Origin: Chlorokybus atmophyticus
Lineage: Eukaryota > Streptophyta > Chlorokybophyceae > Chlorokybales > Chlorokybaceae
Direction: 5' to 3'
Length of the DNA stretch: 26,865 nt
NCBI GenBank assembly: GCA_009103225.1
Contig: RHPI01001960.1
Location: 32,366 to 59,230, forward strand
The notes beneath the pieces were generated by a model. The model saw only the letters and a program-made list of their open reading frames with translations. It did not search any database and was not told the origin of the DNA. This document shows positions 8,893 to 17,034 of the stretch, one piece after another (position 1 is the stretch's first letter; every line of letters starts with the position of its first letter). The position numbers and the translations under genes are program-made.

Positions 8893-8943
8893 TGAAGGAC
8901 AAGCTGACCGGATACAAGCATCACCCATGTAATACCTTCAACA
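8893..8943 (-). repeat. 51-bp LTR-start fragment, right edge of nested element
   Basis: The complement begins TGTTGAAGGTATT at 8943. 8899-8943 matches 7425-7469, the start of the complete LTR, with a single visible difference (A at one site, G at the other). Homology ends in CCTTCA, which is also shared with the plus-strand TGTTGAAGG at 8890-8898, so the crossover lies within that six-base identity. Confidence 0.85.
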
Positions 8944-8948
8944 AAGGA
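8944..8948. repeat. Target-site duplication of nested element, right copy
   Basis: AAGGA, matching 7008-7012. The next bases continue the outer element's RT (ELEKLGYKASSADPGLF). Confidence 0.92.
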
Positions 8949-9977
8949 GTTGGAGAAACTCGGCTACAAAGCATCCTCAGCAGATCCCGGGCTCTTCATT
9001 CATGAAGAGAAGAAGGTTTACTTGTGTATGTGGACGACATCATCATCATGGCGAAGCAAGTTAAAGACCTGAAAGAGACAAAGCACGGATTGCAGCAAGC
9101 ATTCGCAGTGCGCAACCTTGGAGAGGTCAAGTTATTCCTTGGCATGGTGATAGAGCGTGACAGAGCAGCACGCACAATCAAGATCAGCCAAGAGCAGATG
9201 GTGAAGCGACTTGTCACCAAGTTCGGTCTTAATGAAGCAAAGACCAAGTCTACTCCATTAGCACTCGGCACCAACCTCGTCAAAGCAAAGGATGAGAAGA
9301 TACTAAACAAGGCTCAATACCCATGTGGTGAGCTTGTTGGGAGCATGCTCTACTTGGCAGTGTGCACAAGACCTGACAACATCGCACATGCAGTTGGAGT
9401 GCTTGCGCGCTACATGTCTGCACCAAGCATGGAGCATTGGCGTGAGGCGAAGGGAGTATTGCGCTACGCGGCTGGAAGCACAAGTGTTGGCATCAAGTTT
9501 GGTTGCGGAAGCATAAAGACGGAGGGCTACTGCGACGCAGACTTTGCAGGTGACCTTGACAGCAGGAGGTCCACTACAGCTTATGTCTTTAACTTAAATT
9601 GAGGCGTGGTGAGTTGGAACAGCAAGCTGCAACCAACAACAGCAGCATCTGCTTCGCAAGCGGAGTACATGGCAGCATCCGCTGCAGTGAAGGAGGCATT
9701 ATGGCTTCGCAAGCTGATGGCAGATCTGGAGCACCCAATGGCGTGTATCACGATCAACTGCGACAACCAAGGCGCCATCAAGTTGCTGAAGCACCCCGTT
9801 GCCTTGACAAGGACAAAGCACATTGATGTCATTTATCACTTTGTGCGAGACAAAGTCACATGCAAAGAGGTTGAGTTTCAGTATTGCAATACAGAAGACA
9901 TGCTCGCAGACTTCATGACAAAGCCACTGTCACTACTGAAGTTCAAGGGTTGCACGGGACTCGCCATATGTGCGTAA
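8944..9977 (+). pseudogene. Copia reverse transcriptase C-terminus and RNase H
   Basis: After the nested element, RT resumes with KLGYKASSADPGLF. A one-base loss just before 9024 shifts the frame ahead of the catalytic YVDD (about 9025-9036). LFLGMVIERD, the PCGELVGSMLYLAVCTRPD box and the connection domain follow. RNase H shows CDADFAGDLDSRRSTTAY, SQAEYMAAS with its Glu, and a catalytic Asp in CDNQGAIKL, then TKHIDVIYHFVRDK and the end motif LADFMTKPL. TGA at 9600-9602 interrupts RNase H where a Gly is usual in this motif. The frame ends at TAA 9975-9977, 26 bp before the polypurine tract. Confidence 0.93.
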
Positions 9978-10003
9978 GCTGGACCAAGTTTACAGGCCAA
10001 GCT

Positions 10004-10016
10004 GCCCGCGTGGGAG
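10004..10016 (+). other. Copia polypurine tract
   Basis: CCCGCGTGGGAG directly precedes the LTR TGTTGAAG. The same GCGTGGGAG precedes the nested element's LTR, which supports its role in priming plus-strand DNA. Confidence 0.65.
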
Positions 10017-10411
10017 TGTTGAAGATATTCCTACATCCGGACAGCCTGCCCTGTATACAAGAGAAGAGACCTCAATGGGAGGACCTTGAAGACTCCGGAC
10101 ATGAAGGTCCTGGCGCGGACTGCAGAGAAGGGTCCTAAGAGAATCGTCATATCTCCTAGGATACTCAATCTTATAAGACGTGGCATAGCTTGTTACAAAG
10201 CTTGTCAAGTTAGCTACGTGGCATATTTTGCAGCGTAGGATATGGTTAAGTGCATCGGACGCTGCTGCGTGTGGACCAGCAGTGTGTACAAACTGTGTAC
10301 TGACTAGCGGGTACATAACCCCGCGGTCTGTCGGCAATAAAATGGGAAGTGTGTTGCCTTCTCCTGTATGTCATTGCTTGCCCTCTGTGCTTGCATGCTT
10401 GCTTCTCAACA
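10017..10411 (+). repeat. 3' LTR of outer Copia element
   Basis: 395 bp with ends TGTTGAAG...CTCAACA, the same termini type as the nested element. It contains the CGTGGCATAGCTTGTT block shared in diverged form with the nested LTR (CGTGGCTTAGCTTGTT), and an AATAAAA signal near 10337 that may be the polyadenylation signal. What follows at 10412 is host-like coding sequence on the minus strand. The matching 5' LTR is missing, so age cannot be estimated from LTR divergence. Confidence 0.85.
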
Positions 10412-10675
10412 GGCAGGCCATAGTCGACGCGTAGACATCCTCTCGTCAAGTTGCTCCAAGAAGTTCAAGATTATAGGCATGGTCAGCAACATCGCATCAA
10501 ACATTGAAGTGATGTTAACTTCACGGAGAACTGTAGCCTCGCACTGAATGCCAGTGTAGTGTGCATCCCCGTTGTGGTAGATGTTAAGGAGATTAGCCAG
10601 CGCATCCTCCCAGCCTTGAAATCCCTGTCCACCTGCTCTGCTGCGCTGATGCACATCCTTGAGCTGGATTGAGCG
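10412..10675 (-). pseudogene. Last visible exon of the SET gene, cut by Copia LTR
   Basis: After an ATGCAG acceptor at 10676 the frame is open for 88 codons: RSIQLKDVHQRSR, then FQGWEDALANLLNIYHNG, CEATVLREVNITSMFDAM, and LEQLDERMS. It runs straight into the Copia 3' LTR boundary at 10412/10411. It joins in phase to the preceding coiled-coil exon through the donor GTAAAC (10790). The continuation on the other side of the Copia element was not found. No domain recognised. Confidence 0.5.
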
Positions 10676-10790
10676 CTGCATGAAGTGATGTTGTCATGCC
10701 GCACCCCCTGTAAATCTGATGGTCCAGCCGGCAAGCATCTGAGACAGACCACTAGCCAGCACGTCGTCACGCGTAACCTTACAAGTTTAC

Positions 10791-11934
10791 AAAGTTGTTC
10801 ATCACCAGGCGTGCCCATTCCCGAATGGTGTTGATGAAATCATGCGCAAGGTGACGTTGAAGCTGCTTGCGTTGTTGCTGAAGCTGATCCTGCAACTGCT
10901 TTTGTTGCTGCTGCGCATGCTGCCGGTGCTGCTGAAGCTGTAGCTGCAGCTCCCACGGCTTTTTCTGTTGTTGTTGCAGTGGTTGCGGGAGCTGTTGTTT
11001 GAGATGGTCTACCTCATCGTGGAGGGCTTCCTTCTTCGTCTTCGCTTGATTGTACTTCCCATCTGCGCAATCGTACTGGTCCAGTAGTTTTTTAATGCCG
11101 CTTGAAGGCTGTCAAATGCCTCTTGTCTAGGCCGCTCGAGTGCAGCGCAAAACTCCTTTAATAGCATTTGCAGCCTGTTAACGTCTCTCTGCGTGTCCTC
11201 CAACTGTTGCTGCACCTCTCCCAACTGCTTCTCTGCTCACTCTGCTCGCATTATCACTTCATTAACAGCCCCAGTGTTGAACTACGCATGCCCCAATTGT
11301 TGCTCAAGCTCTCACTTGCGGGCTCACACCTCGTTCGACTGCTTCTCTGCTCGCTCAGCTCTCTCTGTCATTGCATTGACAGTCTCAGTGTTTACAGCCT
11401 CACGAACAGGTTGCGCCGCTTGCTGCTGCAGCTGGAGTAGCTATTCCCTTGTACGTCGCAGCTCTTCACCAAGTTTGACCGCCTGACTTGAAGAGGACTC
11501 CAGCTGCTGCACCCGTTGCAACAGGCTGGCATTGCGCTGATGGTACTCGTGAAGCACCGCATCGGTGGAGCGCCAAGGGTTCTTTGCCTCTGCTGCCCTG
11601 GTGGTCATCGTTGCATTTAATGCTGCAACTTGCAGCTGTGCTTAACGCAACCGCCGGCGCAGATAGTCAACCTCAGCATTGGACTTTGCTGCCAACTCAA
11701 TTTGCCGCCGCAGCTCCTCAACATTGGATGCCGCTCCCTTTGCTACAGCTCCTGCAGCTGCTGCCGCAGCAACTTTTCTTCACGAGTGTAGTTGTCAGCC
11801 AGCAGCCTACGCTGCCAATGCGACTCCTCCAGGTTGTTGAGAGCACATTCAAGTTGCTCCTTGCGCATATAATTGAACTTGCGTAAGGACTCGTGTAAGA
11901 CCATGTGACTAGTCTGTGCCCGCTCGTTGGCATC
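10791..11934 (-). pseudogene. Long Gln-rich coiled-coil exon of the SET gene
   Basis: The frame enters after CTGTAG at 11935 and reads heptad-rich helix for about 370 codons: KEQLECALNNLEESHWQRR, then VEELRRQIELAAKS, ERAERAEKQ, QQQLEDTQRDVNRLQ, and a Gln-rich end ERAERAEKQ-like repeats to REWARLVMNNF. Stops within it are TAA 11642-11644, TAG 11441-11443, another TAG, and three TGA within 11270-11345. Each is one C-to-T step from Gln or Arg. An alternative is a small intron starting GTGTGAG that would remove the TGA cluster. One-base shifts occur near 11090 (an A-run) and 11740. It may mediate dimerisation. Low-complexity coding makes frame choice easier than function. Confidence 0.5.
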
Positions 11935-12137
11935 CTACAGCGGCAAAACAAGAAATGAGTCCACACACAAGCCATTGAAGCATTGCCAACATACATTAAA
12001 CTCTGCGATAGTCATCAATGCAAACCATTAAGGATTGTCATTAGTTTGTGCCCATGCGGGCACCAACCGTATGCTGCAAGCCCTTGTTGACAGCCCACAT
12101 AAACCAACAACTACTGTCAAGTGTGTAATAACCGTAC

Positions 12138-13137
12138 CTTTGCTGCAGATGCCAGGTTTTGCACGGCTTGTAATGCAGCGTCGAGGTCGGCGGCGTGCAG
12201 GCTATCGACTTCTTGCATCTTCACAAGCGCCTCATGCTCAGCGCCGGGAGTCAGGTCTTGGGTGACATTTTGCAGAGGTAGAGGAAGCCGGCCCTGCGGC
12301 GTACTTGGTGTTAGCGTATTTGCTGGTGGTGTCGAACCTGCGACAACTTTTCGTAGACGTTCTTTAGACGAAGAGCCTGGCAGCTGCAAGGTTGACAGCT
12401 GCAAGGTCCCGGTAGAGGTGGACTGACCAGTTGATGGCGTGGATAATTGTGGAGTTCCTTGTGTGGCTGCTGGCAGGTCCTGGCGCTGCTTTTTTGACGG
12501 TGGTGGAGTAAGAGGAGGGGGACCTTCTGTTCTCCTGGCAGGTAGCTTGGGACTGTTAACGTGGAGAGTCTGGGGCTGGCGTACTAGTGCCAGCTTGCGT
12601 ATTGGTACCAGGGGGAGGTGCCGGTGGGCCATGGGGATTGTGAGGGGGAGGGGATGGTGGGCTATGGGGATTGTGAGGGGGATTGCGAGGGGGACTATCC
12701 TTTGGCCTGTCAGAGTGCATGGGCCTTGGACGCATGTTGGCGCGCTCGAGCCACGTCCACAGGGGATGCGACTTTATCTCTGTATCACTCATGGGGTTCG
12801 TAGGTACAGGCCTAGCAGACACCGCCTGAGCCGCAGTGGAAGGCTCCGTCATGGCTTCCAATGCACGTGCTGCATCTGCCTCCTCCTTCTTCTCCTCGTA
12901 CTCAACCTGCTGATTGACGATGACACGCAGCGCGTCTTGCATCGTCTCGGAGAGGAACTTCTTCCGGCCTTTGTGAAGAATAGCCATTATCTTCTTCTCC
13001 CAATGCTTTTCCCTTTCCTCCCGCTGAAGTTCAAGCGATACAGCCTACCGGGTAAAAGCTTTCTTTGTGGCAGCGAGGCCAAGTGTCTGAGCTTGGTGCG
13101 CCTCGACAGTCTTGGTGTAGATGGCGGCCATTGTCTC
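12138..13137 (-). pseudogene. Pro/Ser/Thr-rich basic exon of the SET gene
   Basis: After a TTTGCAG acceptor, the frame encodes ETMAAIYTKTVEAHQAQT, a basic helix, KKFLSETMQDALRVIVNQQ, then HPLWTWLERANMRPR and a long Pro/His/Asn tract. TAG 13045-13047 interrupts the early part. Between 12632 and 12556 the reading moves one base to a frame with PPPLTPPPSKKQRQ (a nuclear-localisation-like basic patch), Ser/Thr/Leu repeats, and a helix ending ALQAVQNLASAAK at the GTACGG donor (12137). Low complexity suggests a disordered linker between SET and the coiled coil. Confidence 0.5.
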
Positions 13138-13198
13138 CTGCAAACACTGGTAACAAGTTAGGGCTCTGTGTGGAATGTTTGGTGGCCTACATGGCAAC

Positions 13199-13227
13199 GT
13201 ATATATATATATATATATATATATATA
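13199..13227. repeat. (TA)n microsatellite in an intron
   Basis: A perfect TA run of about 28 bp sits 4-32 bp inside the donor of a short SET-gene intron (13238-13138). The Tyr-Ile open frames across it on both strands are repeat-driven. Confidence 0.95.
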
Positions 13228-13238
13228 CTGGTACGTAC

Positions 13239-13722
13239 CCTAAGCAAATTTTCTTGTTTAATCCGTAGCTCTAAGTCCCTAATGACTTGTTTGTGGTCGT
13301 CTACTTGTCTGTTTGCTGCCTCTTCCATTTCATGGGCAGCGTCATGCACAGCTTTACAGAAGTGAACAGCTATTTGGCGCTGAACATGAGCTTTCGGGTC
13401 TATCAGTTGATGGACGTGCATACTCTATTGGTTGTTGGCATGCAATCCGCGGTACAGTTCACGATTTGCATGCCAACTGCAGCATGTCAGAAGGGACTGT
13501 CAATATATATGCACTGCCTCGCTACAAGAGTACATAACTTACCATTGTTTTGGTGCGCTTCAGCTTGACAGGAGGGGTGAGCAACCGCCTGAAATACGCC
13601 CTGACACTCTAGCCCGGCTTTCTTAGCGCCTTGCTCGTTACCAGCCACATAGCGTCCTCCATGGGCAGCCCCCAGCTATATACGAACTTCTGCGCAACAT
13701 CTTCCATTTTCCACAATTGGGT
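13239..13722 (-). pseudogene. Post-SET exons of the SET gene (helical)
   Basis: Exon 13722-13543 (180 bp) reads TQLWKMEDVAQKFVYSWG...AMWLVTSKALRK and holds TAG 13609-13611. Its donor ATG|GTAAGT is consensus. Exon 13424-13239 follows a CCAATAG acceptor and encodes a charged amphipathic helix (HDAAHEMEEAANRQVDDHKQ to IKQENLLR), probably the start of the coiled coil. Phases match (0/0). A weaker acceptor 40 bp upstream of the second exon would add residues but also a TAG. Confidence 0.5.
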
Positions 13723-13834
13723 CTGCAACTAAGAGGCCAATCAGTGTCCTGTATCAAATTGACAATTTGCATTTACAGTCAAACATGGACAGCTGTCCAA
13801 CAAGCAAGCTAACAAGCATGCATCAACCACTTAC

Positions 13835-14566
13835 TGTGTCTGTCTGCCCATCAGGTGGCCCACGAAAAGGGTCCTAGTCCAGTAGTAGCTCCTCTCCTGC
13901 CTGTATGTCCTTGATCGCATACACAGTAACCGCTGGCTTGCCGGCGCCATTGAAGTCCGACCAGAGCCTGGCGTTGGGCTCATGTTGTTGCCCGTGTACG
14001 GATTTGATGTAAGCTGCCACATTGCCAGTGCGGGGGTGGCCATCGATGACAACCTGATATTTGTTTGGTGTGTTTGGCAGGAACAGGTTGACGTAATATC
14101 GTATATGGTGTTGAAAGCCGGTTGTTAGCTAGCAACTGCGGAAGACATCCCGCTGCTCATGGTATGTGTGCATTTGCCGTCGCATGGCATCAGGTTCTCC
14201 TCTGCAAAGATGTACACTGGTCATCGGTCATAAGCACACAGGTGTACATACAAACACATCGTGCGTATACATGTGCACGCACCGTTCCCTATGTCCAGGC
14301 GGGCGAACAGTCCCAGCCCAACACCAGTAATTGTGGAGTCCTTGATCTCCCCATTGTGCAGGTGATACTTGAACTCCTCTTTTACCGGAATGCTTGTGGA
14401 TGCTTTTACATCCTTCAAATAGTTTAGCCGCCACAGCTGGTGCTTGACTCCAGCTCCACGATGGATGAGCTTCAGGTTGGGAATCTCATTGTCAGTGTGT
14501 GTGAAGCAGTGGTCGGTTGCAATGCTTTGAGAGCCACACTGATTATAATAGTCTTGCTTGACAGTC
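13835..14566 (-). pseudogene. SET domain exons (lysine methyltransferase-like)
   Basis: Exon 14566-14279 ends with STITGVGLGLFARLDIGNG, the N-terminal SET motif (G-x-GLFA-x-x-DI-x-x-G) that binds S-adenosylmethionine. Exon 14201-13835 continues with a variable insert, then GNVAAYIKSVHGQQHEPNA in place of the usual R-F-x-N-H-S-C-x-PN, and VYAIKDIQAGEELLLD. The codon after LLLD is TAG (13874-13876) exactly where the family has the conserved Tyr of the D-Y motif. Another TAG lies at 14129-14131. Missing His/Cys in NHSC and the stop at the catalytic Tyr suggest no activity. Joining GC|GTGCAC at 14278 to the acceptor at 14202 keeps the phase. Confidence 0.7.
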
Positions 14567-14576
14567 CTTTAAGCAA

Positions 14577-14598
14577 GGGGGGGGGGGGGGGGGGGGAN
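14577..14598. repeat. 20-bp poly-G run with an ambiguous base
   Basis: A run of 20 G (14577-14596) is followed by A and an N at 14598. It lies inside a short intron of the SET gene. The run may be real or may mark a sequencing or assembly weak point, so the intron length is unreliable. Confidence 0.95.
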
Positions 14599-14608
14599 AT
14601 ATGCTTAC

Positions 14609-14974
14609 CCTCAAGTTGTCGTCCGCAAGGTTGGGTGGCTATGTGGTGCCCGTGGAACTGTAGCGTTATACTTCAAACCTCTGCATCTCTTGAAAAGCTG
14701 CACGGAACTCTTCTTTGGGATCCACCGCAGGTCCTTTGCCGTGTTGCTGTGCGGAGGATTTACGCAATAATGGACTTGTTGAGACATCTGCAGTCTCCAC
14801 CGAGTCTGCCTCCTCCCTTACTTTCAACTCTTGTTGTTGCTGCTGTTGTTGCTGCTGCTACTGCATCTGCTGCTGCTCCTGCAGCTGCGCCTCTTCCACC
14901 ACCAGCTGCGTTTGGCGAGGCAAAAAGGTATACTGCCTTGACAGCCGTCCCGCTTCGTCCCACATTTGTTGCAT
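14609..14974 (-). pseudogene. Gln-rich coil exon of the SET gene with TAG inside poly-Gln
   Basis: The exon begins after GGTTACAG at 14975 with a methionine. It encodes a charged helix, a long Gln-rich run (EAQLQEQQQMQ, then nine or so more Gln), then ELKVREEADSV. A TAG at 14858-14860 falls inside the Gln run, flanked on both sides by CAG codons, so CAG to TAG is the obvious origin. The last third is ambiguous: one frame has TAA and TAG, and an alternative frame carries a single TGA and joins in phase to the next exon. Donor GTAAGC at 14608. Poly-Gln helices usually mediate protein contacts. Confidence 0.55.
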
Positions 14975-15339
14975 CTGTAACCTTGGGTTAGTTTGCATGG
15001 TGCGATGATTGGTGTAAAACTGCATCCACTCACCCATCCTGTGATGGCCATGACTTCTGCCATTTTGTTGTACTTCAGCACCGCGACCCTTGGATGAGGG
15101 TGGGCCGGGTATTAATTGTTCAGCTTATACGCTGCCGTTGAGTTTTTCGTGCAATGGAATATATAGCGCAAATGTAAGTTGATAACAAGGTTTGTAGAAC
15201 AAAATAACACCATGCATAACAGGTGACATGCACAGGTTCCCAGCAGCGACTGTCCATGCGCTGCGCGATGCGCCATACGGCACAGAGCATTGACAGCCTG
15301 GGCATGTCGTAAACAATTTTAATTGTTGAACGTTTTTAC

Positions 15340-15663
15340 CTTGATAGCTTTCCAGAGTTCAAGCCCCATAGACTTGCACGCATCCTGGTCCTCCCTACCG
15401 CCTCCGTTGTTGATCACGCGCACGACTCGGCACACCTGCGTGTTGAAGTGCTGTCCGATTTTGGTGGGCTTGGTCTCTCCCCCAATTGGTTGACCCCTTG
15501 CATGACGGTGACCAGCTTGCACATTGCACAAACAGAACGGGCAGCCTCAATTAAACGGCGACCCTGTGGACCGCCTTCTGTCGGGTCGAGGGGAGTCAAG
15601 GGTCACGCTGTCCCGAACAGCTGCATGGACAGCCATGCTGTGCTGGACATGCTGCTGCGCCAC
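15340..15663 (-). pseudogene. First visible exon(s) of the SET gene
   Basis: A strong acceptor (T-rich tract ending GTTGCACAG) lies at 15664. One frame gives PLDPTEGGPQGRR and an AARSVCAMCKLVT segment with a C-x2-C pair. The following frame gives HFNTQVCRVVRVINNGG and KSMGLELWKAIK up to a GTAAAA donor at 15339. The two are one base out of register near 15470, and a TGA interrupts the first. No domain recognised. The gypsy element lies immediately upstream, so the true gene start may be lost. Confidence 0.4.
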
Positions 15664-15835
15664 CTGTGCAACGTGCAGCAAAAGAAAAAGATGACCCCAA
15701 CCCTCATGGTGACAAGTGCTCTGAGCAGCTGGTCTGCTGCTGCTGGGTAGTACGGGCAAGGTGGAGTCAGTGTCCTCCCTAGTGTACATGCTGTAGCACA
15801 CAAAGTCAACAAGCCACCCCCCCTGGGCTCGGGGG
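15664..15835 (-). repeat. Candidate polypurine tract and start of gypsy 3' LTR
   Basis: On the minus strand, AGGGGGGGTGGCT is followed by TGTTGACTTTG at 15811, a layout of polypurine tract and LTR start. No second copy of this LTR start is visible in the window, so its other end and length are unknown. The next recognisable thing is the SET-gene acceptor at 15664. Confidence 0.4.
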
Positions 15836-15861
15836 GAGGTTCCAGCTCCAGAGCTCAGCTG

Positions 15862-17034
15862 CTAGCGCAAGTGAGGAGGGCCGTTGGTACGGCAATCGTC
15901 GCACCAATACTCCTCCATAGGTATCGCGTCCGGAGGTGGCTCCAGGCAGTAGCAATGCAAGCCCTTGTTGCAGCCATCGCAGAGCATCATAAGTGCGTCG
16001 TCGCCGGCGCTGCCGCAGCGTTCACAGCGTGTGCTGCGCGCGGGACGAGGGTGCTGGATATGCCCGAAGCCGGCTACATAAGGAAGGTGACATGGCGCAC
16101 AGTTCACTATGTTGTCCTTCAACCTCTCTCCATTTTGACCAAGGAGGCCCAGCACCCCTGTGGGGTACACTTTGAGTACCTTGTAGACGGTGCGGCCTAC
16201 GGAGGCGTCAAGCGTGTCTTTGGTGGCTGCCATGCGATAGGCACCCCGCTTGGAACCGCCGTGGCGCTCCTTGTAGAAGTCGCTGCGTACGCGCTCGTAG
16301 CGCAGCGTGTCGCGATGCTGCGCGATACGCAGGTTGTTGAAGGCCATGGGGACGGTGCGCTCGAAAAGCGCGGCGCGCGTGGTGATGTCGTGGTGCATCT
16401 AGTCAGGGTCGTCGAGGTTGTTCACGACGCGATCCACCTCCTGCTGCGCACGGAAGGGGAGCAATGGTGGTCGCCCGAACAGCAGGTGGTACGGGCTGTA
16501 CTCCCGTAGAGCTGCCTGTTTTAACAATCGATATCCGAGGGCCACCCACGGGAGGTGATCATCCCAAGTGTTCTTCTCGTACTCAAGCACGTACTTGCGG
16601 AGTGCCTTCTTGATGGTCTGTACTGTACGCTCCGCGAGGCCGTCGGCTTGAGGGTGATCACGTAAGGTACGGCGGTGGTCGATGTAACATTTGTCCAAGA
16701 GGGTGTCAAATTCCCCTCTGAACTCAGTACCTTGGTCAGAGATGACCTCGGCGCAGCTGCCAAATCGGCTGAGAACGTGAGAGAGGAAGGCTTGAGACAC
16801 CCCCCTGCTGCTCTTGTCGGGTAATGGTACCAGCTCCACCCATTTGAAGAAGTGCTCGATCATGACCAGAATGTACCGGTTGCCACGCGCTGAGGGTGCC
16901 AAATCCCCCAATATGTCGAGTCCCCATCGGTAAAGGAGTCCGGAGATGGGGAGTGGGTGCAAGGTGGCGCTACGCGTGTTGAGGCTGGCGCGCACCATGT
17001 CACACTGTTGGCAGTGGCTGACGACCCCCTGCAC
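15862..17034 (-). pseudogene. Gypsy integrase with C-terminal PHD finger
   Basis: Continuing in frame after TAG 17035, SHCQQC completes the HHCC zinc finger. The core has Asp in WGLDILGD, the second Asp in ISDQGTEFRG, and the Glu in QADGLAERTVQ. HLLFGRPPLLPF follows, then TAG 16399-16401, then LRIAQHRDTLRYERVR, a small beta-barrel-like segment (VYPTGVLGLLGQNG, APCHLP), and a PHD finger at 16026-15892. The finger's ligands fit C-x2-C-x11-C-x2-C-x4-H-x2-C-x14-C-x2-C, with the usual LCDGC, LHCYCLEPPP and YWCDDC words. PHD fingers read histone H3 tails, so this one could steer integration. Chromoviruses use a chromodomain at the same place. The frame ends at TAG 15862. Confidence 0.92.
15892..16026 (-). 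other. PHD finger domain
   Basis: Forty-five codons encode a complete Cys4-His-Cys3 PHD zinc finger. All eight ligands are intact, the conserved aromatic Trp (YWC) sits two residues before the last pair, and Pro-Pro follows the third pair. It lies at the C-terminus of the gypsy integrase in the same frame, with no intron signs between, so it looks part of the polyprotein. Confidence 0.93.

Larger units (their letters stand above)
7013..8943 (-). mobile_element. Nested Copia-type LTR element with inverted interior
   Basis: The outer ends are LTR termini of one minus-strand LTR: TGTTGACA at 7013 is the complement of the 3' end, and CTTCAACA at 8936-8943 is the complement of the 5' end. They are flanked by AAGGA duplications, so integration looks normal. 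The interior is not normal. Reading on the minus strand there are 51 bp of LTR start (8943-8893), then a block in the opposite orientation, then a complete LTR (7469-7013). On the plus strand that block reads partial LTR, primer-binding site, gag, unknown sequence, a purine-rich stretch and nine bases of LTR start. Both switch points share short identities (about 6 and 8 bp), suggesting template switching during reverse transcription. No pol genes remain, so the copy is non-autonomous. Confidence 0.85.
4371..10411 (+). mobile_element. Ty1/Copia LTR retrotransposon, 5'-truncated and inactive
   Basis: Domains appear in Copia order: gag, CCHC knuckle, aspartic protease, GAG-pre-integrase and integrase, reverse transcriptase, RNase H, polypurine tract, 3' LTR. 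Integrase before RT defines Copia. The element starts inside gag: no 5' LTR resembling 10017-10411 and no primer-binding site is visible upstream. The body carries at least four frame changes (near 4478, 4740, 5160-5200 and 6120), stop codons in the conserved reading (TAG 5902, TAA 6278, TGA 9600), a one-base loss just before the RT YVDD motif, and a 1931-bp second element in RT. The 3' LTR abuts a minus-strand host-like exon at 10412. Confidence 0.93.
10412..15663 (-). pseudogene. Multi-exon SET-domain / coiled-coil protein gene, interrupted
   Basis: At least eleven minus-strand exons can be chained by GT...AG borders. Approximate exons, 5' to 3': 15663-15340, 15297-15234, 15088-15034, 14974-14609, 14566-14279, 14201-13835, 13722-13543, 13424-13239, 13137-12138, 11934-10791, 10675 to 10412. 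Content in order: a Cys-bearing N-terminal part, a Gln-rich coil, a SET methyltransferase domain, a short helical coil, a Pro/Ser/Thr-rich basic segment, a long Gln-rich coiled coil, and a C-terminal part cut off by the Copia LTR. SET proteins methylate lysines, often on histones. Splice sites look intact, yet the exons hold several TAG/TAA, a few TGA and several one-base shifts. Either a decaying copy or a gene with unusual stop usage. Exon borders are by eye. Confidence 0.6.

Noticed and set aside
11168-11886. Leu-rich plus-strand frames that look like membrane or signal sequences
   Set aside because: They are the complement of Gln/Glu-rich coiled-coil coding on the minus strand (CAG read as CTG).
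15871-16509. Long plus-strand open frame opposite the integrase and PHD region
   Set aside because: The minus strand encodes clear integrase and PHD motifs, so the plus frame is a shadow.
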